A stretch of DNA of 33,006 nucleotides from positions 1 through 33,006 of the forward strand of contig NZ_RLIH01000020.1 of NCBI RefSeq assembly GCF_004006535.1, given 5' to 3'. Position numbers and translations under genes: made by a program. This stretch comes from Anaerosphaera multitolerans (GTDB lineage Bacteria; Bacillota; Clostridia; Tissierellales; Peptoniphilaceae). This document shows positions 6,589 through 15,371 of this stretch, in pieces (within the stretch, counting starts at the first letter, position 1; each line of letters opens with the position of its first letter). Below the pieces are notes generated by a model that was not told the DNA's origin, did no database searches, and saw nothing but the letters and a program-made list of their open reading frames with translations.

Positions 6589-7584
6589 CTATACGAAAAT
6601 ATCATTATTTATATTTTTATAAAACAACTCTTTAACTTCTTTAAAATCCTTGGTAAAGCCTAAAATCCACATTAACTTAGTTACTGCAGCTTCAACGGTC
6701 ATATCATAAGCTTGAAGGACATTGTAGTTGTTTATAATATCGTAACCTACTTCATAAGTAGCGGCGTCGGACCCCTCTAACATCACTTGAGTAGCTATAA
6801 CTATAATTTTACCCCTTTCAGTTACTTTTTTAAGAGCTTCCTTAAAATTTCTTCTGTCATTAAAAGGAAGTCCTCCTACGCCATAGGACTCCACAACTGT
6901 TGCATCATAATTTTCAGAGATATAGTCAAAAATACTTGGCTCCATTCCGGGAATTAGCTTTAATAAAAAGACCTTGGGATTTAATTCTCTATAGAATTTT
7001 ACCTCTTCATCTTGTAAACCCTCACCCACATACCTTAAAACTCTATCTCCGTCTATAAAGGCTGCTACAGGATAGTTAATGGAATCAAAGGCTGAATAAC
7101 TCTTTGACCTTAGTTTTTTAGCTCTCGTTCCGATTATGGCCTTACCGTCAAAAACTATGTAGACTCCCCTTACCCCCTCTTGTAAAGCGTACCTTATGGA
7201 ATCAAGTAAGTTTTTTTTGCCATCTGTTATTGGATCTGTTATGGGTTTTTGAGAACCCGTTAAAATTATGGGCTTGTTGCCATTTTGAATTAAATAGGAC
7301 AATGCAGATGCAGTATATGCCAAAGTGTCAGTACCATGGGTGATTATAAAACCATGGTATCTATCGTAGTTTTCTTCTATTACATTACTTATCATAAGCC
7401 AGTGCTCAGGTTCAATATTTGTAGAATCAATATTTAAAACCTGTTTTACATCAATTTCCGCAAGTCCTCCGGCCTGTGGTATGTGATTTAAAATTTCTCT
7501 TGGATTGGTCCTTGGGCTTAAACCAAATTCAGTCCGTTCAGAGGCAATAGTTCCTCCCGTTGCAATTAAAAGTAACTTTTTCAA
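6589..7584 (-). CDS. ansA: Type I (cytoplasmic) L-asparaginase
   Basis: This 331-residue enzyme hydrolyses L-asparagine to aspartate and ammonia. Both catalytic threonine motifs are present: Thr11 in IATGGTIAS and Thr85-Asp86 in ITHGTDTLAY, with the DST substrate loop at 53-55. No signal peptide is seen, so it is the cytoplasmic type. It starts with TTG (7584), supported by an AGAGGTG ribosome site five bases upstream. The start overlaps the TGA of the CapA-type gene, which suggests translational coupling. It is followed by the EamA remnant. Type I assignment rests on length and the absence of export signals; glutaminase side activity cannot be judged. Confidence 0.9.
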   Translation of the reverse strand: MKKLLLIATGGTIASERTEFGLSPRTNPREILNHIPQAGGLAEIDVKQVLNIDSTNIEPEHWLMISNVIEENYDRYHGFIITHGTDTLAYTASALSYLIQNGNKPIILTGSQKPITDPITDGKKNLLDSIRYALQEGVRGVYIVFDGKAIIGTRAKKLRSKSYSAFDSINYPVAAFIDGDRVLRYVGEGLQDEEVKFYRELNPKVFLLKLIPGMEPSIFDYISENYDATVVESYGVGGLPFNDRRNFKEALKKVTERGKIIVIATQVMLEGSDAATYEVGYDIINNYNVLQAYDMTVEAAVTKLMWILGFTKDFKEVKELFYKNINNDIFV

Positions 7585-8771
7585 TTTTTCACCTCTTCAT
7601 TGTTCAATACATCCATTACCCATTGATAGTTACTATCTATAAAGTTCTTTGTAGCATCATCTATTACATCCCTGTACCTGCCCCCATCAACTAAGTCATT
7701 TAGCAGTACAGTTTCATACTTATATATTCCATCTACATCCATAAACCTATTTACATAGGTGGGCATTACATCTACACTCTTTAGGGCAGTTTTATTTTCC
7801 CTCATATTCTTTTCCACAGTTAACTCAACAAAAGAACCGAACTCCACTCCCTTTTCAAGGAGCCAGGGTTTCCTTTGATTTGATATGGAGTTACCCATTG
7901 AATAAATGGAAAATTTGTTTTCTCCGTCTATTTCCCTATACTCCACAGGTTGAAGCACATGAGGATGTGAACCTAAAACCACATCCGCTCCCGCATTTAA
8001 AAAAAACTCATTCATCTGCCTTTGATAATCGGAAGGTACCGTTCTATACTCCACTCCCCAATGAGGATAGATTACTATAAAGTCCGTTCCCTGACTTTTC
8101 AACTCCTCAATTTCACTTGTAATCAAACTTTCATCCATGGGTGAGAGCATATACAATTTTTCTTCCTCTATACCATAGTCCAACCCGTTAAAGGATTCTG
8201 TATAGGCTAAAAATCCCACTTTAATTCCATTTTCTTCAACTGTAAGCAACTTTCTTTCTCCATTATTATAAGTTCCGAAATTTTGTAATCCCACAGATTC
8301 AATAGCCTCAATAGTAGTCTCAACACCTTCTATAGAAGTATCCAAACAATGGTTGTTAGCAGTTGACAATATGTCAAAACCTGCACTTTTTAAATATTCC
8401 AAAGCTTCTATAGGAGTATTAAACATTGGATGACCGCTTAATTTCCAATTGGGATTTACAGTAGTTTCAAAATTTCCCACAACTATATCCGAAGCTTCTA
8501 TTTGATCTCTCATTTTCTCATAGTATGTTGAAAAATCATACTTTCCCGTTTCACTGTTTAAAGTCTTTATATATAGAGGCAAGTGATACATAATATCTCC
8601 CGTTGCCAATATCTTAACTGTGGAAATCTCATCCTCTTCTGCACTTATTAAAATATTCCTATCACTATCTAATAAAATTTCTTTTATGTATCCTTCATTA
8701 TAGTAATCAGCAACAAAAATACCGAGAACTAACAGAAAAGCTGTAGCTATAATGGAAATAATTTTTTTCAT
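7581..8771 (-). CDS. CapA-type (PGA_cap) metallophosphatase, membrane-anchored
   Basis: This protein of about 396 residues has one N-terminal membrane anchor or uncleaved signal (about residues 4-22) and an extracytoplasmic PGA_cap domain of the calcineurin-like metallophosphatase fold. The metal motifs are in order: ATGDIMYH, VGNFETTV, STANNHCLD, YPHWGVEYR and LGSHPHVLQP. Poly-gamma-glutamate CapA/PgsA belongs to this family, but no capB/capC genes are here, so a role in poly-glutamate synthesis is not supported. A GTG at 8780 is in frame but lies inside the ribosome site (AGGTG); ATG at 8771, six bases after it, is the better start. It is coupled to the asparaginase gene downstream. Confidence 0.85.
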   Translation of the reverse strand: MKKIISIIATAFLLVLGIFVADYYNEGYIKEILLDSDRNILISAEEDEISTVKILATGDIMYHLPLYIKTLNSETGKYDFSTYYEKMRDQIEASDIVVGNFETTVNPNWKLSGHPMFNTPIEALEYLKSAGFDILSTANNHCLDTSIEGVETTIEAIESVGLQNFGTYNNGERKLLTVEENGIKVGFLAYTESFNGLDYGIEEEKLYMLSPMDESLITSEIEELKSQGTDFIVIYPHWGVEYRTVPSDYQRQMNEFFLNAGADVVLGSHPHVLQPVEYREIDGENKFSIYSMGNSISNQRKPWLLEKGVEFGSFVELTVEKNMRENKTALKSVDVMPTYVNRFMDVDGIYKYETVLLNDLVDGGRYRDVIDDATKNFIDSNYQWVMDVLNNEEVKN

Positions 8772-8788
8772 ATAAATCACCTGCTCTA

Positions 8789-8797
8789 ATTATAACA
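8789..8797 (-). promoter_or_regulatory. Extended -10 promoter of the capA-like/asparaginase operon
   Basis: The minus strand reads TGTTATAAT (8797-8789), a full extended -10, 18 bases before the capA-like start. No good -35 at 17 bases is seen, which is usual for extended -10 promoters. Confidence 0.5.
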
Positions 8798-8869
8798 TCT
8801 AATATAAAATATTATGTCATTCTTAAATTGAATTTTTAATCTTAAAATTACTTATTTTCAAGTTCACAA

Positions 8870-8906
8870 ATAAAAAAAGAACATGAAAAATTAAATCATG
8901 TTCTTT
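8870..8906 (-). terminator. Intrinsic terminator of the SLH protein gene
   Basis: A perfect 11-bp stem (8876-8886 with 8896-8906, loop 9) is followed on the minus strand by a run of T. It lies just past the stop of the detached tail frame (8918), not past the premature stop. This agrees with tail and body having been one gene. Confidence 0.85.
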
Positions 8907-8917
8907 CAAGTCTTAAT

Positions 8918-9127
8918 TTATTTAATAATTACATCTCCAGGATTAGTTGAGGAATTAGCATTACTCCACTCTTTTTCCAAGGCTTTCCAATCTCTAACCG
9001 GTAATAATTTTGTCCATGTCTCCGGTGCTTTATTATCTTCTCTCTCATATTCATGAGAATTTGTAGCCTCCTGTACAGCTGCATAATACCACACATTCCT
9101 ATTCTGATTGTCTTTAAATTCAATCAT
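8918..9127 (-). pseudogene. Frameshifted C-terminal tail of the SLH surface protein
   Basis: This 69-codon frame is the displaced 3' end of the preceding 802-codon gene. Its sequence (NVWYYAAVQEATNSHEYERE, then ETWTKLLP and EKEWS) matches the in-frame C-terminus of the second SLH protein in this window (NAWYYAQIQEATNSHECERE, KWTKILP, EKEWS). In that homologue the tail follows the third SLH repeat without a break. Here the last sense codons and the tail frame are separated by two bases where three are expected (9128-9129), so one base appears lost. The ATG overlaps the upstream TGA, which could permit re-initiation. But a free 69-residue peptide would have no export signal, so a broken gene or a recoding site is more likely than a separate gene. 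Confidence 0.8.
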
Positions 9128-11532
9128 ATTGGCAACAATTTGTCCTTATTCGGAGTTCTTTCCAAAATTGCATTTACCAATTTAGCCGTCTCCGATCTGC
9201 TAATAGGCTCATCAGGCCTAAAGGTATTATCCAAGTAACCTTCTATCCACCCCTTTTCAGCTACTCTTGCTATTTCCGCTTCTGCCCAGTGTCCATCTAT
9301 GTCTGTAAATTTATGTGTTGATGTTTTAGTTTCTTTAAAGAACTTAGACATCAATACTGCAAATTCCGCCCTTGTCATAGATTCATTAGGTCTAAAATTA
9401 TCATCTTCATCAGCTTCAATTATACTTGCTCTTTCCATTGTTGATAGTGCATTGTTATACCATGCAGTGCTATCAACATCTTTAAAGGAACTTTCCGTGC
9501 TCCAAAATTCTTTCCTTGAATCCTCTTCCAACATTCTAAAGAATATTGTTACAGCTTCAGCCTTTGTAATCTCATCATTAGGTTTAAAGTTTCCGTCTGG
9601 ATATCCTATCATATACGCATAGTGGTCCTTTTTATTTAATTTAGGTACTCCCCAACTGCTGCCGCCAGTATAATTTGTAATAGGTTCTTTTTCCACATTC
9701 TTATAGACATTATTAAATATTACCGTTGCAATTTCTTCTGTAGGAGTAACTTCTCCTTCAGTTCCAAAAGTAAATAAAAATCCGAAGTCAAAAAGCGCAC
9801 TATAAAAAACATTTGGAACTTCAATAAAACCTTTTACATTATCTAATACTATTTCTTCACCATCTTCTATAGCATTTCCCTCATTCATTACTTTCACAAT
9901 ATGCGAATTGGATATATTATCTTTATCTAAATAGGTCTTAATCCCACATACGTCCATACTATTAATTTCCACACTACTATCTGGCTCAATAGTAATATTT
10001 CTATCATTATCATCAAAGGTAATTCTCATTCCTCTTTCATATAAGTATTCATAGCCCAATTTTATTATATCTTCATCATTTTCAAGTAAGTAGTAAGGAT
10101 CATAATAATTGTTAGAATCTTGAGCAATATAAGTTGCCAATCCCCAAGTCTTAAAATAGTTTAAAGCATCACCCTCTAAATCAGCTTTAGGCATTTTCTT
10201 TCCATTATACGTCCCATTATAATATTGATTAATATTATAACTTCCTCCAGGAATACTAGGCGAACTTGCATTACCCGAACCAAATTGATTGTATTTTTGC
10301 GTGTATGTTAAATCCTCTAAACTATCAACTTCATAAAAAGCACAAACAAAATCCGCATAAGTTCTACTTGAGTCTTCATCAAATGTTATTTCAACACCTT
10401 TATGATTTTTAAAGGTAAAACTTTCTTTAATAAGTTCGGGAAAAGCATTCATCTGCTTTAGCGTTATATCACTAGCACCGGTAATATTGCTATTACTTGT
10501 TAAACCTTTATCTTTCCCTGGATTACTCATAAAATATGATATTACAGCCGGATTAGGGGTGCGTAAAGGAGCACTTGTTATCCTGATATTTTCTCCGTCA
10601 AATCCCTCTATATCATATACATAGCCTTCTTCTTTTCCCTCTACTGTAACAGGATTTCTATGTCTCCAAGCTTCACCAAGTCCATTGCGACCTATATTTT
10701 TAATTTCCGGATTATCTGAAGGTATGTAGATTCCACCTGGATTAAGCCAGTTTACAGTAGAAAAATCATAATCTTCATATTTTATGCTTTGACCTGATTT
10801 GTTTTTTATTTTTATTTTTACATTAGCGACTGTAGTATTGACACTCTTGTACATCATATATGCCATATATTCCGCTAAAGGATTACAATTCATATGAATT
10901 TTCCTGTCTATTATTTGCTCCGGTGTTATTGTATAGACAAAATATCCATCCTCATCCTGCTTTACCAGTCCTCTTTCATCAACTAACCATCCTCCAATAA
11001 CTTCTTCGATTTCATTTTCAGAATTATTCGCTTTAACACTTTCAACAACTTCAACTTCTGCTACTAAACCTTTTTGGGGCTCCTCATCATTTACTTTAAA
11101 AGTAGTATATTTATAATTTTCTTCAGCCGGTTTAATTTCTTCCACTTTATAGGTGCCAGTTTCAAGTTCGGATAATAATGCAGTCTGTCCTGCTCTCAAT
11201 TGAATTTTCCCGTCTTGTGGAATATCTAGGATATTTACTTTGTCTATTGTGTATTTACCAATAGCAGGGATACTTTCCTTACTAATGATAAATGTATAAA
11301 TAATATCTCTATTTGAAATACTATCTCCCGAAACCTCTTTACTAATTTTTAACTCTCCAAATTTTTGATTGTTATCTGCTAAAGAATCACTTTCAAAATC
11401 AGTCTTTTTAATAGAATGATTATCAAAAATTATTTCCTCAGTGTTTGTTTCCGCAAAACTTTGCATTGGTACAATTGTAAATATAATTAAAAATGCCAAT
11501 AATAATGATACAATTCTTTTTTGTAGTATCAT
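9124..11532 (-). CDS. Secreted SLH-domain surface protein (premature stop by frameshift)
   Basis: This 802-residue cell-surface protein has an N-terminal signal peptide (hydrophobic core about 8-22, likely cleavage after SFA, residue 27). A domain at about 59-160 resembles the pilin-type, Cna-B-like domains of Gram-positive adhesins (GELKISKEVSGD, then an ELETGTYKVEEI strand). A long middle region of about 450 residues follows, rich in Asn/Tyr, which I do not recognise. Three SLH repeats end the protein (from about 620: YMIGYPDGNFKPNDEITKAE, then NFRPNESMTRAEFA and TFRPDEPISRSETA). SLH repeats bind pyruvylated secondary cell-wall polymer. The frame stops right after the third repeat. The conserved tail lies in another frame (8918-9127), so the surface form lacks it unless recoding occurs. 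Adhesin function is inferred from architecture only. Confidence 0.8.
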   Translation of the reverse strand: MILQKRIVSLLLAFLIIFTIVPMQSFAETNTEEIIFDNHSIKKTDFESDSLADNNQKFGELKISKEVSGDSISNRDIIYTFIISKESIPAIGKYTIDKVNILDIPQDGKIQLRAGQTALLSELETGTYKVEEIKPAEENYKYTTFKVNDEEPQKGLVAEVEVVESVKANNSENEIEEVIGGWLVDERGLVKQDEDGYFVYTITPEQIIDRKIHMNCNPLAEYMAYMMYKSVNTTVANVKIKIKNKSGQSIKYEDYDFSTVNWLNPGGIYIPSDNPEIKNIGRNGLGEAWRHRNPVTVEGKEEGYVYDIEGFDGENIRITSAPLRTPNPAVISYFMSNPGKDKGLTSNSNITGASDITLKQMNAFPELIKESFTFKNHKGVEITFDEDSSRTYADFVCAFYEVDSLEDLTYTQKYNQFGSGNASSPSIPGGSYNINQYYNGTYNGKKMPKADLEGDALNYFKTWGLATYIAQDSNNYYDPYYLLENDEDIIKLGYEYLYERGMRITFDDNDRNITIEPDSSVEINSMDVCGIKTYLDKDNISNSHIVKVMNEGNAIEDGEEIVLDNVKGFIEVPNVFYSALFDFGFLFTFGTEGEVTPTEEIATVIFNNVYKNVEKEPITNYTGGSSWGVPKLNKKDHYAYMIGYPDGNFKPNDEITKAEAVTIFFRMLEEDSRKEFWSTESSFKDVDSTAWYNNALSTMERASIIEADEDDNFRPNESMTRAEFAVLMSKFFKETKTSTHKFTDIDGHWAEAEIARVAEKGWIEGYLDNTFRPDEPISRSETAKLVNAILERTPNKDKLLPI

Positions 11533-11696
11533 TTAAATTCCCCCTTATTCAAATAGCAATAACATTTTGGTGACTAGCTGACATTTTAATTTTATCATTA
11601 TTTTTTTTGACTTTAAATTAAAATTTTATGTATAATTAAATTTTTTTTATACTAAATTATGCAGTTTATTCTGTACCATTTTCAGTCATTTTTTTA
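11533..11696. other. AT-rich intergenic region upstream of the SLH gene
   Basis: This is a roughly 165-base spacer, very AT-rich, between the SLH gene start (ribosome site AAGGGGG) and the degV terminator. It must hold the promoter of the SLH gene. I found no convincing -35/-10 pair, RNA structure or short gene. Confidence 0.5.
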
Positions 11697-11728
11697 CAAT
11701 AAAAAAAGAAATGGACAATCCCATTTCT
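11697..11728 (-). terminator. Intrinsic terminator after degV
   Basis: An 8-bp stem (11707-11714 with 11721-11728, loop 6) is followed on the minus strand by a run of seven T. It ends the cca-glmM-degV unit. Confidence 0.8.
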
Positions 11729-11736
11729 CTAGTTTC

Positions 11737-12579
11737 CTAATTAAATCCTATTACTATTCCTCCATTGTCAGCATATCCCGATGATAATCCTCTGGATTGA
11801 AGTATTAAAATTTTTCCGAAATTATAAAGTTCTTTCACTCTTTTTTCAAAGTCTTTTGCTTTTTCAATTGCATCTACATGAGAGATTACTAAAGTCCTGT
11901 TGGAAAAATCATCTCCAAACTTTCCTATTGCCGTAGCTAATTTAGTAAGGCTCTTCTTAAATCCTCTGTTCATTTCATAAAGGGAAATCTCTCCGTCTTC
12001 GGCCACCATTATAGGCCTTATATTTAAAACATTTGCAATAAGACCTGCCGTCTTCTTTATTCTTCCGTTTTTAATTAAATTATCCAAGCTTTCTAAAATG
12101 AAAAAAGTGTGATTATTGTCGATATACTTCTCTATCTTTTCAATTTTTTCTTCAACTGTTCCCTCTTCACTCATTACACTTAAAATTTCAAGAGCCACCA
12201 AAGTTTCTCCCGCCGCCGCCGATTTAGAGTCCAAAACAAATACTTTGCTATTAGGGCATTCTTCCAAATACTCATCTCTTGCTACTATAGCGCTGTTATA
12301 AGAGCCGGATAACTTAGAAGATATTGTCAAAATTAATATAATCTCCTCTTCGCATTCCTTCATTTTTTCAAGATAGTCAAAGGGCGCCGGACATGAAGTT
12401 CTTATGGGATTAGGACTGTTCTTCATAGCATTTAAAAATCCATCTATATCAAGATTTTCATCATCTACATATTCCCTTTCATCTATGTCTATTTTAAATG
12501 GAACTGACAATATTTTATAATCTTCTTCCATTTCCTTTGTCAAATCACATGCAGTGTCAACTATTAATCTATAATCCAT
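11737..12579 (-). CDS. DegV-family fatty-acid-binding protein
   Basis: This 280-residue cytoplasmic protein has the DegV fold. Its N-terminus (RLIVDTACDL) matches the VDSxxDL opening of the family. TSCPAPFDY and SSKLSGSYNSA are the two conserved Ser/Thr loops that hold the fatty-acid carboxylate. GRIKKTAGLIANVLNIRPI and the terminal region are also typical. Some members (FakB) present fatty acids to FakA kinase; no fakA lies in the window, so a specific FakB role is not shown. It follows glmM by 9 bases, is read from the same transcript and ends in a terminator. Confidence 0.9.
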   Translation of the reverse strand: MDYRLIVDTACDLTKEMEEDYKILSVPFKIDIDEREYVDDENLDIDGFLNAMKNSPNPIRTSCPAPFDYLEKMKECEEEIILILTISSKLSGSYNSAIVARDEYLEECPNSKVFVLDSKSAAAGETLVALEILSVMSEEGTVEEKIEKIEKYIDNNHTFFILESLDNLIKNGRIKKTAGLIANVLNIRPIMVAEDGEISLYEMNRGFKKSLTKLATAIGKFGDDFSNRTLVISHVDAIEKAKDFEKRVKELYNFGKILILQSRGLSSGYADNGGIVIGFN

Positions 12580-12588
12580 ATTGTTCTC

Positions 12589-13932
12589 CTAACTTAGTTT
12601 TTTTTCAATAAATTCAGCAAGCTCTTCCGCTTCTCTTTGAAGGACAGTCTCATCTTCACCTTCAATCATAACCCTAACTAAACTTTCCGTTCCTGAAGGT
12701 CTTATTACAACTCTACCATTGCCTTTAAATTTTTTTTCTATATTTTCTATTTTCTCTCTAATATCTTCAAAGTCCATGTACTTGTTTTTTAAGTCCGATC
12801 TCACTTTGGCATTTACAAGAACTTGCGGATAGCTTTTCATCAAATTATTAAGTTCAGACATCTTTTTGCCGGTTTTTTCCATCACTTCTAAAAGATGGAT
12901 GCCTGTAGCCAAACCGTCTCCAGTTGTATTATAATCTAAAAATATAATATGTCCAGACTGTTCTCCCCCCAAGACAAAATCATTCTTTTCCATTTCCTCA
13001 AGAACGTACCTATCTCCTACTTGAGTATAGACCAAATCCACTCCAATATCACTTAAATATCTTTTAAGCCCTATATTTGACATTATAGTTCCTACAACGG
13101 TATTGTTCGTAAGCTTGTCCTCTTTTTTAAGCTGAGTGGCACAAATTGCAAGTATATGATCTCCGTCTATTATATCACCATTTTCATCCACTGCTATAAT
13201 TCTATCGGCATCACCGTCAAAACTCATACCTATATCGGCTTTTTCTTTAACTACCAGCTTACTTATCAATTCCGGATTTGTGGACCCGCTATTTTTATTT
13301 ATATTAGTTCCATCAGGTTCATCATTGATTACAACAACTTCAGCGCCTAAATCCTTTAAAACCTTTGGAGCTAATTTATATAATGCTCCATTACCCAAAT
13401 CCAACGCAACTTTTACACCTTTTAAATTTAAATCGCTAAGGCCTAAAAGATAATCATGGTACCTATCTTGAAGTTCATAGGAATAGATTACAGTCCCAAC
13501 ATCATCTCCTGTAGCATTTTTATAAATCTTAGTATCTGAAAAAATCAAATCCTCTATTTGATATTCCACCTTATCAGGTAATTTATACCCATCTGAAGAG
13601 AAAAACTTTATTCCATTGTGCTCAAAGGGATTGTGAGAAGCTGAGATTACAACTCCCGCTAAATAATCTCCTGTTCTTGTTAAATAAGCTATGGCTGGCG
13701 TTGGAATTACACCCGCAATTTCCACATCTATACCTATTGACATCAATCCTGCCGCCAATGCACTTTCAATTAAGTGACCGGACAATCTTGTGTCCCTTCC
13801 TATTAACATCTTGCCATTTTGATTTTTGGACAGTACATAACCTGCCGCTCTTCCCACTTTATATGCCAATTCAGGAGTAAGTTCCAAATTAGCTATACCT
13901 CTAATTCCATCTGTACCGAATAATTTTCCCAT
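12589..13932 (-). CDS. glmM: Phosphoglucosamine mutase GlmM
   Basis: This 447-residue enzyme interconverts glucosamine-6-phosphate and glucosamine-1-phosphate on the route to UDP-GlcNAc and peptidoglycan. The N-terminus LFGTDGIRG is diagnostic of GlmM. The phosphoserine loop is ISASHNPFEHNGIKFF (Ser99), the metal loop DGDADRII, the sugar loop GGEQSGHII, and the C-terminal phosphate loop RPSGTESLVRVM. All are complete and the length is normal. The ATG follows the cca stop by one base, with the ribosome site AGGAG inside the cca end, so the two are tightly coupled. In many Firmicutes glmM lies beside cdaA/cdaR; here it does not. Confidence 0.97.
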   Translation of the reverse strand: MGKLFGTDGIRGIANLELTPELAYKVGRAAGYVLSKNQNGKMLIGRDTRLSGHLIESALAAGLMSIGIDVEIAGVIPTPAIAYLTRTGDYLAGVVISASHNPFEHNGIKFFSSDGYKLPDKVEYQIEDLIFSDTKIYKNATGDDVGTVIYSYELQDRYHDYLLGLSDLNLKGVKVALDLGNGALYKLAPKVLKDLGAEVVVINDEPDGTNINKNSGSTNPELISKLVVKEKADIGMSFDGDADRIIAVDENGDIIDGDHILAICATQLKKEDKLTNNTVVGTIMSNIGLKRYLSDIGVDLVYTQVGDRYVLEEMEKNDFVLGGEQSGHIIFLDYNTTGDGLATGIHLLEVMEKTGKKMSELNNLMKSYPQVLVNAKVRSDLKNKYMDFEDIREKIENIEKKFKGNGRVVIRPSGTESLVRVMIEGEDETVLQREAEELAEFIEKKLS

Positions 13933-13933
13933 A

Positions 13934-15256
13934 TTAACTCCTATATTTTTCTTTTACTATTTCTAGTAATGTATCTTTATTATTTAAACTTGGATTTTCC
14001 AAGACTGCTTCCGTTAGATAATTTAATATTTCTCCTATTATTTTACCTTCTTGAAAGCCTAAGTCAATTAAATCCTTACCATTTATATTTAAAAACCTGT
14101 CATAAGAAGTCTTTTCTTCTAAAAGCTCCTTTATTCTGTTTTTACGCACCTTTAAAAATTCCACATCTCTATCTTCCAAAGTACAAAACCTATCTGCAAT
14201 TAACAGGTCATATAAGTTTAATACATTATCTCTTCCCACTCTTCTAATCTGTTTTCTAAGAGCTTTATCCGTCATATTTTCATGAACTTTCATATGATCT
14301 TCTATCAGCAGTTTTACTGTTTTAATAGTTGCCTTTGAATAGTTATAATCTCTAAGCACATTTTCGCATATTTCACTCCCCAATAAGTCATGCCCGTAAA
14401 AATGTCCGATTCCCTCTTCATCTATGGACAGAGTAAGAGGTTTTGCAACGTCATGAAACAATGCCGCAAGCCTTAATGTAAGTATGGGCGCCACATTATC
14501 CACCACACATAATAAATGGTCAAATAACGTCTTTATATGGTAGGGAGTTTTTTGATTGTAACCTACCGTCTTAGCTAAATCAGGAAACAGTACATCTAAA
14601 ACTTTACTGTCTGCCATTATCTTCAAAGACCTTGAGGGAATTTCACTTAGAAGAATTTTATTAAACTCCATGGCAATTCTCTCCTTTGAAATATTCTTCA
14701 ACAAGAGGCGATTTTCCACTATGCTCCTATATAGTTCTCTTTCAATTTTAAAATTTAAACTTCCTGCAAACCTTATTGCTCTTATTATTCTAAGAGCATC
14801 TTCCTCTATTCTCTCCTTGGGATTTCCAACAGCTCTTACTATTTTGTTTTCTAAATCCTCTCTCCCCGAGAAAAAATCTATTAAGCCGCTCTTTTCATTA
14901 TACGCCAGCGCATTAATAGTGAAGTCTCTTCTTTTAAGGTCCTCCTCCAAACTTTCAACATAACTTACCTCTTTGGGCTTTCTGTTTTTTTCATAATGTC
15001 CCTCGGTTCTAAAGGTAGTTATCTCCAAATCATAGCCCTTGTATCTAATGGATATGGTACCGAACTTTTTCCCGACAGTATTTAAAATATAATCCTTAAA
15101 TATTTCTTCCACTTCATCAGGCTCTGCACTTGTAGCAACGTCAAAATCATAGGGCTCCTTACCCATAAGGTAATCCCTTAAAGCTCCTCCCACTATATAG
15201 GCTGCAAAACCCTCTTTATTTAATATATTTAAGATTTCCATTATTTCAATTGGCAT
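13934..15256 (-). CDS. cca: CCA tRNA nucleotidyltransferase with HD domain
   Basis: This 440-residue class II nucleotidyltransferase builds or repairs the CCA end of tRNA. The catalytic head holds the GG..R motif (IVGGALRDYLMG, 22-32) and the DxD metal pair (Asp37, Asp39 in YDFDVAT), followed by RRDFTINALAY. The RNA-binding neck follows. A C-terminal HD phosphohydrolase-like domain carries LAALFHDVAKP. Class II CCA enzymes and bacterial poly(A) polymerases look alike; the HD domain and a single copy favour CCA addition. The ribosome site AGGTG stands six bases before the ATG. It is the first gene of the cca-glmM-degV unit. Confidence 0.92.
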   Translation of the reverse strand: MPIEIMEILNILNKEGFAAYIVGGALRDYLMGKEPYDFDVATSAEPDEVEEIFKDYILNTVGKKFGTISIRYKGYDLEITTFRTEGHYEKNRKPKEVSYVESLEEDLKRRDFTINALAYNEKSGLIDFFSGREDLENKIVRAVGNPKERIEEDALRIIRAIRFAGSLNFKIERELYRSIVENRLLLKNISKERIAMEFNKILLSEIPSRSLKIMADSKVLDVLFPDLAKTVGYNQKTPYHIKTLFDHLLCVVDNVAPILTLRLAALFHDVAKPLTLSIDEEGIGHFYGHDLLGSEICENVLRDYNYSKATIKTVKLLIEDHMKVHENMTDKALRKQIRRVGRDNVLNLYDLLIADRFCTLEDRDVEFLKVRKNRIKELLEEKTSYDRFLNINGKDLIDLGFQEGKIIGEILNYLTEAVLENPSLNNKDTLLEIVKEKYRS

Positions 15257-15274
15257 ACCATCACCTATCTTAAA

Positions 15275-15283
15275 ATTATATCA
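15275..15283 (-). promoter_or_regulatory. Extended -10 promoter of cca-glmM-degV
   Basis: The minus strand reads TGATATAAT (15283-15275), 18 bases before the cca ATG. The -35 region is weak. The divergent lipoprotein promoter lies about 35 bases away on the other strand. Confidence 0.5.
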
Positions 15284-15312
15284 TAACGAAAAACCATATA
15301 TACAGCTTTTCT

Positions 15313-15341
15313 TTTTCATTTATTATACATTATGTTATAAT
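15313..15341 (+). promoter_or_regulatory. Promoter of the lipoprotein/stalk-protein pair
   Basis: TATAAT (15336-15341) is preceded by TG at 15333-15334, an extended -10. TTTTCA (15313-15318) lies 17 bases upstream as a partial -35. The lipoprotein ATG follows 30 bases downstream, with AGGAGG between. Confidence 0.6.
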
Positions 15342-15371
15342 ACACTTAACATATTAGCATAGGAGGTCCAT

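Noticed and set aside
6410-6622. A 70-codon plus-strand frame next to the IS200 left end.
   Set aside because: It overlaps the IS end hairpin and is the shadow of the EamA remnant and the asparaginase 3' end on the minus strand. It has no ribosome site.
7581-8771. A poly-gamma-glutamate capsule locus.
   Set aside because: Only the CapA-like phosphatase domain is present. No CapB ligase or CapC membrane partner lies nearby, and many proteins of this family are not capsule enzymes.
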